From: RH-AL1 sp964235705
GTDB lineage: Bacteria; Pseudomonadota; Alphaproteobacteria; Rhizobiales; Beijerinckiaceae
Direction: 5' to 3'
DNA: 64,000 nucleotides
NCBI GenBank assembly: GCA_964235705.1
Contig: CAXSDP010000001.1
Location: 83,120 to 147,119, forward strand
Part shown: positions 42,143 through 50,693 of the stretch, in pieces
Numbering within the stretch: the stretch's first letter is position 1
Layout of the letters: each line of letters starts with the position of its first letter
Notes under the pieces: model-generated
Told to the model about the DNA's origin: nothing
Seen by the model: the letters and a program-made list of their open reading frames with translations, nothing else
Database searches by the model: none
Made by a program: the position numbers and the translations under genes

Positions 42143-44394
42143 CCGACCTAGCCTCGTCCACCGACTTGACCTCGTCCACCGACTTGGCTCCGCCCGCCAA
42201 CTTGGCTCATGGCGGCCCTCGCGCGGAGGCGCGGCGGCCCGGGTGCATCGCCCCTGCCATGATCGCGCCCGCCATGCCGCAAGAGGCACCACTGGCGATG
42301 CCCGTCCAGAGCCTTCGCTCCCATGCCCCGCCGCGCGCGCGATCGAACGGGGCCCTCGATGGCGTGACCTTGATCGCCAGGATCCTCATCTTCGGTGGCG
42401 CGCTGGCCATGACGTGCTACGGCGCGTTGGAGATGTACAAGGTCGTCTCGGTGGGCGGCACGACGCCGCTTGAGTGGGCGCTGCTCGTCCTCTTCATCGC
42501 GAACTTCTCGTGGATCGCCCTGGCTTTCACGAGTTCGCTCGTGGGCTTCCTGTGGATCCTGGCGCTGGCCCCCAAGCCGCCCGGCATTCCCGCCTCGCTT
42601 CGGACGCGGACCGCCGTCGTCATGCCGATCTACAACGAGACGCCCGAGCGGGTGTTCGCCGCCGTCCAGGCGATGATCGAGGGCGTCGCCGCCACCGGCC
42701 TCGGCCACGCCTTCGACTGGTTCTTCCTGTCGGACACCACCAATCCCGACATCTTCATCGCCGAGGAGAACGCCTTCCTGCGGACGCGCGAGCGCGTCGG
42801 CCCCGGCACGGCGATCCATTATCGGCACAGGCCCCAGAACACGGCGCGCAAGGCCGGCAACATCGCCGATTTCGTCACCCGCTGGGGCGGGCGCTACGAG
42901 CACATGGTTGTGCTCGACGCCGACAGCCTGATGCTGGGCCACGCCATCGTCAACCTGGCCGCGGCGATGGAGGCGGACCCGGACGCCGGCATCATCCAGA
43001 CGCTGCCGCTCATCATCAACCGCAACACCCTTTTCGCCCGCCTCCAACAGTTCGCCGCCCGGATCTACGGACCGGTGATCGCCGCCGGCCTCGCCACGTG
43101 GATGGGACGCGACGGCAACTACTGGGGCCACAACGCGATCATCCGCACGCGCGCCTTCGCCGACTATTGCGGCCTTCCCCACCTGAAGGGCAAGCCGCCG
43201 ATGGGTGGCCACATCCTCAGCCACGACTTCGTGGAGGCGGCGCTGATCCGCCGGGCCGGCTACACCGTGTACATGCTGCCCATGCTGGACGGCAGCTACG
43301 AGGAGAGCCCGCCATCCCTCATCGACCTGTCGGCCCGCGATCGCCGATGGTGCCAAGGCAACCTCCAGCACATCCGCGTGCTGCCGGCGCGCGGGTTCCA
43401 TCCCGCCTCGCGCCAGCACTTCGCGACCGGCATCTCCGCCTACATCTCCTCGCCGCTGTGGATGATGCAGTTGATCGTCGGCATGATCCTCGTCCTGCAG
43501 GCGAGCTACATCAAGCCCGAATATTTCACCAACGACTTCACCTTGGTGCCGGCGTTCCCCCGCTTCGACGCGGAGCGTTCGCTCGAACTCTTCGCCGTCA
43601 CCATGGTCGTGCTGCTGATGCCGAAGGTGTTCGGACTGCTCCTTGGCCTCCTGCGGGGTGAAACGCGACGCGGATGCGGCGGCGCGCTGCGGCTGATCGC
43701 GTCGGCCCTCTTCGAAATCCTGATGTCCGCCCTGCTCGCGCCGGTGATGATGCTGATCCAGACCGGGCACGTCGTCCATTTCGTGTTCGGCTTCGACAGC
43801 GGCTGGGATCCGCAGCGACGCGACGACGGATCGATCCCGGTGTCGGCGATCGTCCGTCGCCATCGCTCCCACATGATCTTCGGCATCCTGACCTTGATCA
43901 GCGGGCTCCTGATCTCACCGTCGCTCATCGCTTGGATGTCGCCGACGATCATCGGGCTCATCCTCGCCATCCCCCTCTCTTGGTTGACCGGCAAGCTGTC
44001 GGTCGGCATGGCGTTCCGGCGCGCGGGTCTCCTGATGACCCCCGAGGAGCGAAAGCCGCCGAGCGTCGTCGAACGCACGGCCGAGATCCTCGCGACCGCG
44101 GGCGGCCCGCCCGAGGAGCCGGGCAACGGGCTCGCCCTGCTCTACGAGGACGCGGACCTGCAAGCCGCCCACGAGAGCTTGAAGGCGAGCAAGGCACCGC
44201 GACGACGCGGCGACATCACGCCGGACTGGGCGCTTGCGGAGGCGAAACTCGATGACGCCGAGGACGTCGATCAGGCCTTGGCTTGGTTGCGACCGAAAGA
44301 GACGATGGCCATCCTGAACGATGACACGCTGCTGGAACGGTTCTTACGCCTGCCACGCTCCCAACGGTCGACCGCGCGCCAAGCCACCACCTAG
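42139..44394 (+). CDS. opgH: Osmoregulated periplasmic glucan glucosyltransferase OpgH
   Basis: OpgH is the inner-membrane GT2 enzyme that polymerises the glucan backbone from UDP-glucose. The 751-aa product has a repeat-bearing N-terminus (SSTDLT-SSTDLA-PPANLA), two TM segments, the cytoplasmic GT-A domain with VMPIYNE, VVLDADS, HDFVEAAL and the RRWCQGNLQH (Q/RxxRW-type) motif, then further TM segments to ~640 and a cytoplasmic tail. ATG 42139 overlaps the opgG stop. A clear hairpin follows the gene. Confidence 0.94.
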   Translation: MTDLASSTDLTSSTDLAPPANLAHGGPRAEARRPGCIAPAMIAPAMPQEAPLAMPVQSLRSHAPPRARSNGALDGVTLIARILIFGGALAMTCYGALEMYKVVSVGGTTPLEWALLVLFIANFSWIALAFTSSLVGFLWILALAPKPPGIPASLRTRTAVVMPIYNETPERVFAAVQAMIEGVAATGLGHAFDWFFLSDTTNPDIFIAEENAFLRTRERVGPGTAIHYRHRPQNTARKAGNIADFVTRWGGRYEHMVVLDADSLMLGHAIVNLAAAMEADPDAGIIQTLPLIINRNTLFARLQQFAARIYGPVIAAGLATWMGRDGNYWGHNAIIRTRAFADYCGLPHLKGKPPMGGHILSHDFVEAALIRRAGYTVYMLPMLDGSYEESPPSLIDLSARDRRWCQGNLQHIRVLPARGFHPASRQHFATGISAYISSPLWMMQLIVGMILVLQASYIKPEYFTNDFTLVPAFPRFDAERSLELFAVTMVVLLMPKVFGLLLGLLRGETRRGCGGALRLIASALFEILMSALLAPVMMLIQTGHVVHFVFGFDSGWDPQRRDDGSIPVSAIVRRHRSHMIFGILTLISGLLISPSLIAWMSPTIIGLILAIPLSWLTGKLSVGMAFRRAGLLMTPEERKPPSVVERTAEILATAGGPPEEPGNGLALLYEDADLQAAHESLKASKAPRRRGDITPDWALAEAKLDDAEDVDQALAWLRPKETMAILNDDTLLERFLRLPRSQRSTARQATT
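42152..42205. repeat. Three 18-bp tandem repeats at the opgH 5' end
   Basis: Units at 42152, 42170 and 42188; the first two are almost identical and the third has diverged. They encode hexapeptide repeats in the cytoplasmic N-terminus of OpgH. Confidence 0.9.
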
Positions 44395-44414
44395 CCGGCC
44401 CTTCGAGACGTTAT

Positions 44415-44440
44415 GCCGCATCCGGCGTGCCGGATGCGGC
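44415..44440 (+). terminator. Hairpin terminator after opgH
   Basis: A perfect 11-bp stem (GCCGCATCCGG with CCGGATGCGGC) with a CGTG loop begins about 20 bp after the opgH stop. The following sequence is not a strong T-run. Confidence 0.65.
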
Positions 44441-44559
44441 CGCGTCGCGCTTGCATTTCCCGCCGTTATCAACGACATGGCTTGACGTCGCAAGGGTTGG
44501 CGAGGCTCACGCCCGGTTTCCGCCGTTCGCCCACCGCGATGGTGGTCGCCAATCCGTCT

Positions 44560-44589
44560 CCTCCGGCCTGCCCGCCTCCGGCCTGCCCA
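44560..44589. repeat. 15-bp tandem duplication upstream of the helicase gene
   Basis: Two 15-bp copies (44560-44574, 44575-44589) differ only at the last base. They lie in the leader of the helicase gene. Confidence 0.9.
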
Positions 44590-44654
44590 GGATTGGCTTC
44601 GGTGGCGTCAGATCCGTCGGATGTTCGACGCGGACGACCTCCTCAAGGATATTG

Positions 44655-46277
44655 ATGACAAGTTCAGACACGGACCAGGGCGACACGCAACCGGCGGGAT
44701 CCTTCGCCGACCTCGGTCTCAGCGCCAAGGTGCTGGGAGCCGTCGAAGCCTCTGGTTACACGACACCGACGCCGATCCAGGCCCGCGCCATCCCCGCCGC
44801 CCTGCTCGGACGCGACATCCTCGGCATCGCGCAGACCGGGACCGGCAAGACGGCCGCCTTCGTCCTGCCCATGCTATCGCGCCTCGAGGGTGGGCGCGCC
44901 AGGGCTCGGATGCCGCGCACGCTGATCCTCGAGCCGACGCGCGAGCTGGCGGCTCAAGTCGAGGAAAGTTTCGTCAAGTACGGGGCGAACCATAAGCTCA
45001 ACGTCGCGCTGTTGATCGGCGGCGTTTCCTTCGCGGACCAGGAAACCAAGATCACGCGCGGGGCCGACGTCCTGATCGCGACGCCCGGTCGGCTCCTCGA
45101 CTTCTCCGAGCGCGGCAAGCTCCTCCTGACCGGCATCGACATCCTCGTCATCGACGAGGCGGATCGGATGCTCGACATGGGCTTCATCCCCGACATCGAG
45201 CGCATCTGCAAACTCGTCCCGTTCACGCGGCAGACCCTGTTCTTCTCGGCGACCATGCCGCCGGAGATCACCCGACTCACCGAGCAGTTCCTACACAACC
45301 CGGTCCGCATCGAGGTGGCGCGCGCGGCGACGACCGCGGCGACGATCACGCAGAGCCTGGTCGCCTCGCACGGCGGGCCGGCCAAGCGGGAAACGCTGCG
45401 GCGATTGATCCGCACGGCCGACAACTTCAAGAACGCGATCATCTTCTGCAACCGCAAGCGCGACGTCGCCTTGCTCCACAAATCCTTGCAGAAGCATGGC
45501 TTCTCCGCCGGCGCCCTGCACGGCGACATGGACCAGCGGGCGCGCATGCTCTCGCTCGACGCCTTCAAGACGGGCGCCGTCGACCTGATCGTCTGCTCCG
45601 ACGTCGCGGCGCGCGGGCTCGACATCCCCGACGTCAGCCACGTCTTCAATTTCGACTTGCCCACCCACGCCGAGGACTACGTCCACCGGATCGGACGTAC
45701 CGGTCGCGCCGGTCGCAAGGGCGCCGCCCTCTCCATCGTTTCGCCAGGCGACGAGAAGTACCTCGCCGAGATCGAGAAGGTCATCGTCAAGTCCGTCGAT
45801 TGGGACGGAGGCGTGACGCTGGCCAACCTACCGCGCGAGGACGCCGCCGGTGAGGATGAGCGACGATTGGATCGACGCGGTTCGGTCGATCGCGGGGCGA
45901 GGCGCGCGCGCGAACCATCGAGGCGGTCCGAGCCTGATCCGGCATGGGCGCCGGAGCCGGTCGTGGCCCTGGTCGGCTCCGATCCGGCGCGGCCCGCGCC
46001 GCCGCGTTCGCGCCGCAGCGGCGGAGCACCTCGATCCGCCTTCGCCGAAGCGAGGGTCCTGGATGACGCGCCGGCTGTCCTGGCTGGCGGCGAGGCCACG
46101 TCGCGTCCGGCTCAGTCGTCGAGGGTCCAGCGTGAAGCCGCTCCCACGCCGCGGGAGGTGGTGACACCGAGTCGGCGCCAGGGTGGCGATGACCACCCAG
46201 TCCTCGGCATGGGTGACCACGTCCCGATGTTCATGCGGCGCGCGGTCCGACCGAAGCCCACGCACGAAGAACAATAG
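44655..46277 (+). CDS. DEAD-box RNA helicase (RhlE-like)
   Basis: The 540-aa ATP-dependent RNA helicase has the Q motif (FADLGLSAKVL... TPTPIQ), motif I AQTGTGKTAAF, Ia PTRELA, II DEAD, III SAT, and the C-terminal motifs ARGLDIP and HRIGRTGRAG. After residue ~395 the tail is long, Arg/Pro/Ala-rich and probably disordered, as in RNA-degradosome or ribosome-assembly helicases; it ends FMRRAVRPKPTHEEQ. ATG 44655 has AAGGA 6 nt upstream; the longer frame from 44427 looks non-coding. It converges with hflX. Confidence 0.94.
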   Translation: MTSSDTDQGDTQPAGSFADLGLSAKVLGAVEASGYTTPTPIQARAIPAALLGRDILGIAQTGTGKTAAFVLPMLSRLEGGRARARMPRTLILEPTRELAAQVEESFVKYGANHKLNVALLIGGVSFADQETKITRGADVLIATPGRLLDFSERGKLLLTGIDILVIDEADRMLDMGFIPDIERICKLVPFTRQTLFFSATMPPEITRLTEQFLHNPVRIEVARAATTAATITQSLVASHGGPAKRETLRRLIRTADNFKNAIIFCNRKRDVALLHKSLQKHGFSAGALHGDMDQRARMLSLDAFKTGAVDLIVCSDVAARGLDIPDVSHVFNFDLPTHAEDYVHRIGRTGRAGRKGAALSIVSPGDEKYLAEIEKVIVKSVDWDGGVTLANLPREDAAGEDERRLDRRGSVDRGARRAREPSRRSEPDPAWAPEPVVALVGSDPARPAPPRSRRSGGAPRSAFAEARVLDDAPAVLAGGEATSRPAQSSRVQREAAPTPREVVTPSRRQGGDDHPVLGMGDHVPMFMRRAVRPKPTHEEQ

Positions 46278-46308
46278 CCGCACGGTCCCTCGACGACTCG
46301 CGTTCAAC

Positions 46309-46334
46309 CGGAGGGTCGCCGCCGACCCCCTCCG
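46309..46334. terminator. Bidirectional terminator candidate helicase/hflX
   Basis: CGGAGGG-TCG pairs with CGA-CCCCCTCCG, with a small bulge, inside a wider CTCGACG...CGTCGAG pairing (46289-46339), between two convergent genes. Confidence 0.45.
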
Positions 46335-46338
46335 TCGA

Positions 46339-46366
46339 GATCAAACCTGCGACATCAAACCTGCGG
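46339..46366. repeat. 14-bp tandem duplication across the hflX stop
   Basis: Two 14-bp units (46339-46352, 46353-46366) share a 12-base core. On the minus strand the first unit contains the hflX stop codon (46355-46357). Confidence 0.85.
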
Positions 46367-47710
46367 CGCGAAACGCGTTCGGATTTGCTCAGCCCTCTGC
46401 GCGGAAACGCGGACGGTGAGGTCGCTGCCCCCATTGTCCCGGTCGTATCGCGCGAGGACTTCGGCATGCTCGTAGAGCCAGGCGAGACCTTCGCCATCGC
46501 CCACGTCGAGTCGCAGGTCGAGCACCGTCCGGCCTATCGCCAAGCGTCCCTCGATCTCATCGAGGAGGTTCGCCTCGCCCTCGCCGGTGAGGGCCGACAC
46601 GACAATCGGCCTCGCGTTGCTGTCGCGTCGCCTCGCGCTGTTGCCGACCGCGATGGCTCGATCGGCATCGAGCAGGTCGAGCTTGTTCCAGACTTCGAGC
46701 AACCTGCCGTGGTCGTTCGGATCGATCCCGAGTTCGGTCAGGATCGCCTCGACGTCCGTTGATTGCGCGTCCGTGTCCTCGTGCGAGATATCGCGGATGT
46801 GTAGGATGACGTCGGCCTCCACCACCTCTTCCAGTGTCGCGCGGAAGGCGGAAACCAGCATGGTCGGCAGGTCGGAGATGAAGCCGACGGTGTCGGACAG
46901 GATCACGCGCGACCCGTGCGGCAGGGTCAGGGTGCGCAACGTCGGGTCGAGGGTGGCGAACAGCATGTCCTCGGCCAGCACGGTGGCACGCGTCAACCTG
47001 TTGAACAGCGTCGACTTGCCGGCGTTGGTGTAGCCGACGAGCGCGATGATCGGGTAGGGCACGTCCCGCCGGGTCTTGCGGTGCAGCGAGCGCGTGCGCT
47101 TGACCTTCGTCAACTCCGCCTCGATCTTGATCATGCGTTCGGAGATCAACCGTCGATCGGTCTCGATCTGGGTCTCGCCCGGCCCGCCGAGGAAGCCGAA
47201 GCCGCCGCGCTGACGCTCCAGGTGGGTCCAGGACCGCACGAGGCGCGATTTCTGATAAGCGAGGTGGGCGAGTTCCACCTGCAACGAACCCTCGCGCGTG
47301 CGGGCGCGCCGACCGAAGATCTCGAGGATCAGACCCGTGCGGTCGATCACCTTCGCCGCGAAGGCCTTCTCCAAGTTGCGTTGCTGCACCGGCGAGAGGG
47401 CGCAATCTAGGAACACCAACGACACGTCGTCGGCCTTCACGCGGGCCGCGACCTCCTCGACCTTGCCTTTGCCAAGGTAGGTCGCGGGACGGATTTGATT
47501 GAGGGTGACGCTCACCTCGCCGACGACGTGGAGGTCGATGGCGCGAGCTAGGCCACCCGCTTCCAGGACGCGCGCCTGCGCGGAGCGCGTATTACCATCG
47601 TCACCTTGTCGCGAGCCGCGCGTGTCGGCGTAGGGACCAAGGACGAGCGCCCGTGTGGCGGCGGCGCGCTGGGCTTCCGCGCGATCATCCGGGCTTGCCG
47701 CGCTGGTCAA
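46355..47710 (-). CDS. hflX: GTPase HflX
   Basis: HflX is a ribosome-associated GTPase that splits stalled or stressed 70S ribosomes. The 451-aa product has the HflX N-terminal domain (LHVVGEVSVTLNQIRPATYLGKGKVEE), the linker GGPGETQIETDRR, then the G domain with GYTNAGKSTLFN, DTVGFISDLP and NKLD. The start at 47710 leaves 43 bp after hfq, so the two form the standard hfq-hflX unit. Its last codons lie in a tandem duplication. Confidence 0.95.
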   Translation of the reverse strand: MTSAASPDDRAEAQRAAATRALVLGPYADTRGSRQGDDGNTRSAQARVLEAGGLARAIDLHVVGEVSVTLNQIRPATYLGKGKVEEVAARVKADDVSLVFLDCALSPVQQRNLEKAFAAKVIDRTGLILEIFGRRARTREGSLQVELAHLAYQKSRLVRSWTHLERQRGGFGFLGGPGETQIETDRRLISERMIKIEAELTKVKRTRSLHRKTRRDVPYPIIALVGYTNAGKSTLFNRLTRATVLAEDMLFATLDPTLRTLTLPHGSRVILSDTVGFISDLPTMLVSAFRATLEEVVEADVILHIRDISHEDTDAQSTDVEAILTELGIDPNDHGRLLEVWNKLDLLDADRAIAVGNSARRRDSNARPIVVSALTGEGEANLLDEIEGRLAIGRTVLDLRLDVGDGEGLAWLYEHAEVLARYDRDNGGSDLTVRVSAQRAEQIRTRFAPQV

Positions 47711-47753
47711 CCCTCAACCGCCGTGCCGAGGATCGCGAGTGTCCGAACGTGGA

Positions 47754-48008
47754 TCAGCCGAGCACCGCCGTTTCCTCGCCCGCCTCGAACATCTGGATGG
47801 GTTGTCCGGGCATGATCGTGGATATCGCATGCTTGTAGACGAGTTGGGAATGGCCATCGCGTCGCAGCAGTACGCAGAAATTATCGAACCACGTCACCAC
47901 ACCCTGCAGTTTCACCCCGTTGACGAGGAAGATCGTCAACGGGATTTTATTCTTCCGGAGGTGGTTCAGGAACGTGTCTTGGAGGTTCTGCGGACGTTCG
48001 GTGGCCAT
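47754..48008 (-). CDS. hfq: RNA chaperone Hfq
   Basis: Hfq is the hexameric Sm-like protein that pairs small RNAs with mRNAs. The 84-aa product has Sm1 (IPLTIFLVNGVKLQGVVTWFD) and Sm2 (YKHAIST), with the proximal-site Q8-type residue in QNLQD. It is short, with almost no disordered tail, as usual for alphaproteobacteria. Upstream, 48086-48099 is a small palindrome CCTAA-TTCC-TTAGG about 80 bp before the start; its role is unknown. Confidence 0.97.
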   Translation of the reverse strand: MATERPQNLQDTFLNHLRKNKIPLTIFLVNGVKLQGVVTWFDNFCVLLRRDGHSQLVYKHAISTIMPGQPIQMFEAGEETAVLG

Positions 48009-48226
48009 AGGCTTGATCCGGATTGTTCTTGGCGCCGACGCAGCGACGCGTTTCTGTATGAACGGTGCCGCTCCAAGCAGTGCGGCCTAATTCCTTAGGT
48101 CGACAAAGTGGACCGCCGCAAGCGCGAAATGGCGCGGCGGCCCGGGCGGCGCACAGGTCGCCGACCTCGACGCTTGACGGTTCGGGGACGCGATTAATGG
48201 CCCGAGACGGTCCTCATCGCGTCCCT

Positions 48227-48763
48227 TCACGTGAAGGCGTCGAGGTGGTGGGCGACGAGCCCGGCCAGGGCACCCCCGAAGATGAGCACGGGCGGCGAGG
48301 CACGCGTGGTGGTGATGGCCGCCGTGGCCGCCGCGACGAGGGCGAGGCTGAGCCAGCCGACGTAGGCGGCGTGCGCCATCACGTAGCCGCTCGCCAACAT
48401 CAGGCCCAACGCGATCGGGGCGAGCGCACGCCGCACCTGTGCGATCCACGCGAGGCCCGCGTAGCGGGTCATCAGCTTGCCGATGCCGAGCGCGAGCAGC
48501 GAGGACGGCAGCACGATGGCGACCGTCGCCACCAGCAATCCCACCACGCCGGCCATGTGCCAGCCGATCATGCTGACGATCAGGACGTTGGGCCCTGGCG
48601 CGGTTTGTCCGATCGTCGTCAGGCTGACGAAGGTCGCGTCGTCCATCCAGTGGAGCTGGTCGACGATCTGGCGATGGATCTCCGGGATGGTCGCGTTGGC
48701 GCCGCCGATGGACAGCAGCGACAGGACGCCGAAGGTGAGGATCAGGTGGGCGACGACGCTCAT
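48227..48763 (-). CDS. Chromate transporter family protein, second half-size subunit
   Basis: This 178-aa membrane protein of the short-chain CHR family has the signature LLSIGGANATIPEIHRQIVDQLHWM and the conserved TAPGPNVLIVSMIGW, with about five hydrophobic segments. Half-size CHR proteins work as pairs. ATG 48763 overlaps the stop of the first subunit gene (ATGA). The function would be chromate or sulfate-type anion transport; several CHR families have unproven substrates. Confidence 0.88.
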   Translation of the reverse strand: MSVVAHLILTFGVLSLLSIGGANATIPEIHRQIVDQLHWMDDATFVSLTTIGQTAPGPNVLIVSMIGWHMAGVVGLLVATVAIVLPSSLLALGIGKLMTRYAGLAWIAQVRRALAPIALGLMLASGYVMAHAAYVGWLSLALVAAATAAITTTRASPPVLIFGGALAGLVAHHLDAFT

Positions 48764-49308
48764 GGTCGGCGCCGCTCGCGCGCCGCCGTTGCCGCGATCG
48801 ACGCGGGAATGGCGACGCATAGGATGACAAGCATCGGCGCCCCCACGACGGCGGCCGCGAGGCAGACGCAGGCGGCGGTGGCGACGTTCACGACGTTCGG
48901 GTCGAGGCCCTTGAGCAGCTTCAGGGCGGTACCGACGACGAGGCCGGCGGCGGTCGCGGCGGCGCCGGCCAGTGCCGCGCGAACGTCGTCCAGGTAGGAG
49001 AAGCGGGCGTAAAGGCCGGCGATGACGACCAGGATGACGAGTGGCGCGCCGAGCAGGCCTGCCAGCCCCGCCGCCGAGCCGGTCCAGCCGCGCCAGCGAA
49101 AGCCGAGCATGGTCGCCAGGTTGACGGTGTTGGCGCCCGGCAGGGTAGCGGCGATGCCGAAGGCCTCCGCGAACTCGCGATCGTCGAGGTAGAGGCGTTC
49201 GACCACCAGGACGTGCCGGGCGAGCGCGGCCACCCCGCCGAAGCCGAGGACGCCGATCTTCAGGAAGGCGGTGAAGAGGGCGAGACGGGTCGGCGTGGGA
49301 CGGTCCAT
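48760..49308 (-). CDS. Chromate transporter family protein, first half-size subunit
   Basis: The 182-aa membrane protein is the N-terminal type of half-size CHR subunit, with FLKIGVLGFGGVAALARHV, the conserved LPGANTVNLATMLGFRW and five or six hydrophobic segments. It overlaps the second subunit gene by 4 bp and starts 11 bp after the ntrX stop. The pair sits between ntrX and hfq, which are neighbours or near-neighbours in many relatives, suggesting insertion of the pair into this cluster. Confidence 0.88.
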   Translation of the reverse strand: MDRPTPTRLALFTAFLKIGVLGFGGVAALARHVLVVERLYLDDREFAEAFGIAATLPGANTVNLATMLGFRWRGWTGSAAGLAGLLGAPLVILVVIAGLYARFSYLDDVRAALAGAAATAAGLVVGTALKLLKGLDPNVVNVATAACVCLAAAVVGAPMLVILCVAIPASIAATAARERRRP

Positions 49309-49319
49309 CGTCGGATCGC

Positions 49320-50687
49320 TCAGTCGATCCCGAGGGACTTCAGCTTGCGATGCAGCGCGGAACGCTCCATCCCGATGAATTCCGCCGTGCGGGAGATGTT
49401 GCCGCCGAAGCGACTGACCTGTGCCACCAGGTACTCGCGCTCGAACACCTCGCGTGCCTCGCGCAAGGGCAAGCTCATCAGCTTCTCGCCGCCGGCCCCG
49501 GTCGGTGTCGCAGGCACGAGCGCGCCGACCTCGGAGGGCAGCATGTCGGCGGTCAGTTCGGCGTCCGCGTCGCCGCTCGCCAGGATCATCAGGCGCTCGA
49601 CGTTGTTGCGCAGCTGGCGGATGTTGCCGGGCCAGTCGTGCGACTGCAGGATCGCCATCGCGTCGTCGGCGATCCTGCGCTGCGGCAGGCCGGCGGACGC
49701 GGTGATCTGGTCCATGAAGAAGCTGATCAGGTCAGGGATGTCATCGCGACGCTCCGACAGCGAGGGCACGCGGATCGGCACCACGGACAGGCGATGGAAC
49801 AGGTCCTCGCGGAAGGTACCCTCGCTGATCGCGCCGGCGAGGTCGCGGGCGCTGGATGAGATGATCCGCACGTCCACCGCGACGCGCTGCGTGCCGCCGA
49901 CACGGGTGAAGTTCTGCTCGACGAGGACGCGGAGGATCTTGCCCTGCGTTTCCTTCGGCATGTCGGCGATCTCATCGATGTAGAGCGTGCCGCCGTGCGC
50001 CTCCTCGAGCTTGCCGACCGCGCGACCCTCGCCGTTCACGGCCTCGATGCCGAACAGCTCGCGCTCCATCGATTCGGGCGTGATCGCCGCCGCGTTGATG
50101 ACCACGAAGGGCCCGCTCGCCCGCGCCGACGCCTCGTGGATCATCCGCGCCGTCAGCTCCTTGCCGGCGCCGGAATAGCCGGTGATCATGATGCGGGAGT
50201 TCGCCGGCGCGACGCGCTCGATGACTTGGCGCAGCTGGTTCACCGCCGTCGACTTGCCCACCATCGTGTTGAGGCCGCCGCCGCGCGCTTTGAGCTCGCT
50301 GACCTCGCGCTTCAGCCTGGAGTTCTCCAACGCCCGCTCGGCGATGAGCACCAGGCGATCGGCCTTGAACGGCTTCTCGATGAAATCATAGGCGCCCAGC
50401 TTGATGGCTGACACCGCCGTCTCGATGTTGCCGTGGCCCGAGATCATCACGACCGGCAGGTGCGGATTCTGCTGCTTGATGACCTCCAGCACCTGGAGCC
50501 CATCGAGCTTCGAGCCCTGGAGCCAGATGTCGAGGAACACGAGGCTCGGTCGCCGCGCGGCGATCGCCGCGACCGCCTCGTCGGAGTTCTTCGCGGTGCG
50601 GGTCCCGTGACCCTCGTCGGACAGGATGCCCGAGACGATTTCTCGGATGTCGACCTCGTCGTCGACGATGAGGATGTCGCTAGCCAT
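49320..50687 (-). CDS. ntrX: Nitrogen regulation response regulator NtrX
   Basis: NtrX is the partner of NtrY. The 455-aa product has an N-terminal receiver domain (ILIVDDEVDIRE, phospho-acceptor in VFLDIWLQGS), an AAA+ domain (Walker A GYSGAGKE, Walker B GGTLYIDEIADMP) and a Fis-type HTH (NISRTAEFIGMERSALHRKLKSLGID). The sigma-54 contact motif GAFTGA is missing (ELFGIEAVNGEGRAVG), as is usual for NtrX of alphaproteobacteria. It follows ntrY with a 6-bp gap. Confidence 0.95.
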   Translation of the reverse strand: MASDILIVDDEVDIREIVSGILSDEGHGTRTAKNSDEAVAAIAARRPSLVFLDIWLQGSKLDGLQVLEVIKQQNPHLPVVMISGHGNIETAVSAIKLGAYDFIEKPFKADRLVLIAERALENSRLKREVSELKARGGGLNTMVGKSTAVNQLRQVIERVAPANSRIMITGYSGAGKELTARMIHEASARASGPFVVINAAAITPESMERELFGIEAVNGEGRAVGKLEEAHGGTLYIDEIADMPKETQGKILRVLVEQNFTRVGGTQRVAVDVRIISSSARDLAGAISEGTFREDLFHRLSVVPIRVPSLSERRDDIPDLISFFMDQITASAGLPQRRIADDAMAILQSHDWPGNIRQLRNNVERLMILASGDADAELTADMLPSEVGALVPATPTGAGGEKLMSLPLREAREVFEREYLVAQVSRFGGNISRTAEFIGMERSALHRKLKSLGID

Positions 50688-50693
50688 GAGGGA

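Noticed and set aside
49320..50687. Missing GAFTGA motif in NtrX as an anomaly
   Set aside because: Lack of GAFTGA is a known feature of NtrX in alphaproteobacteria.
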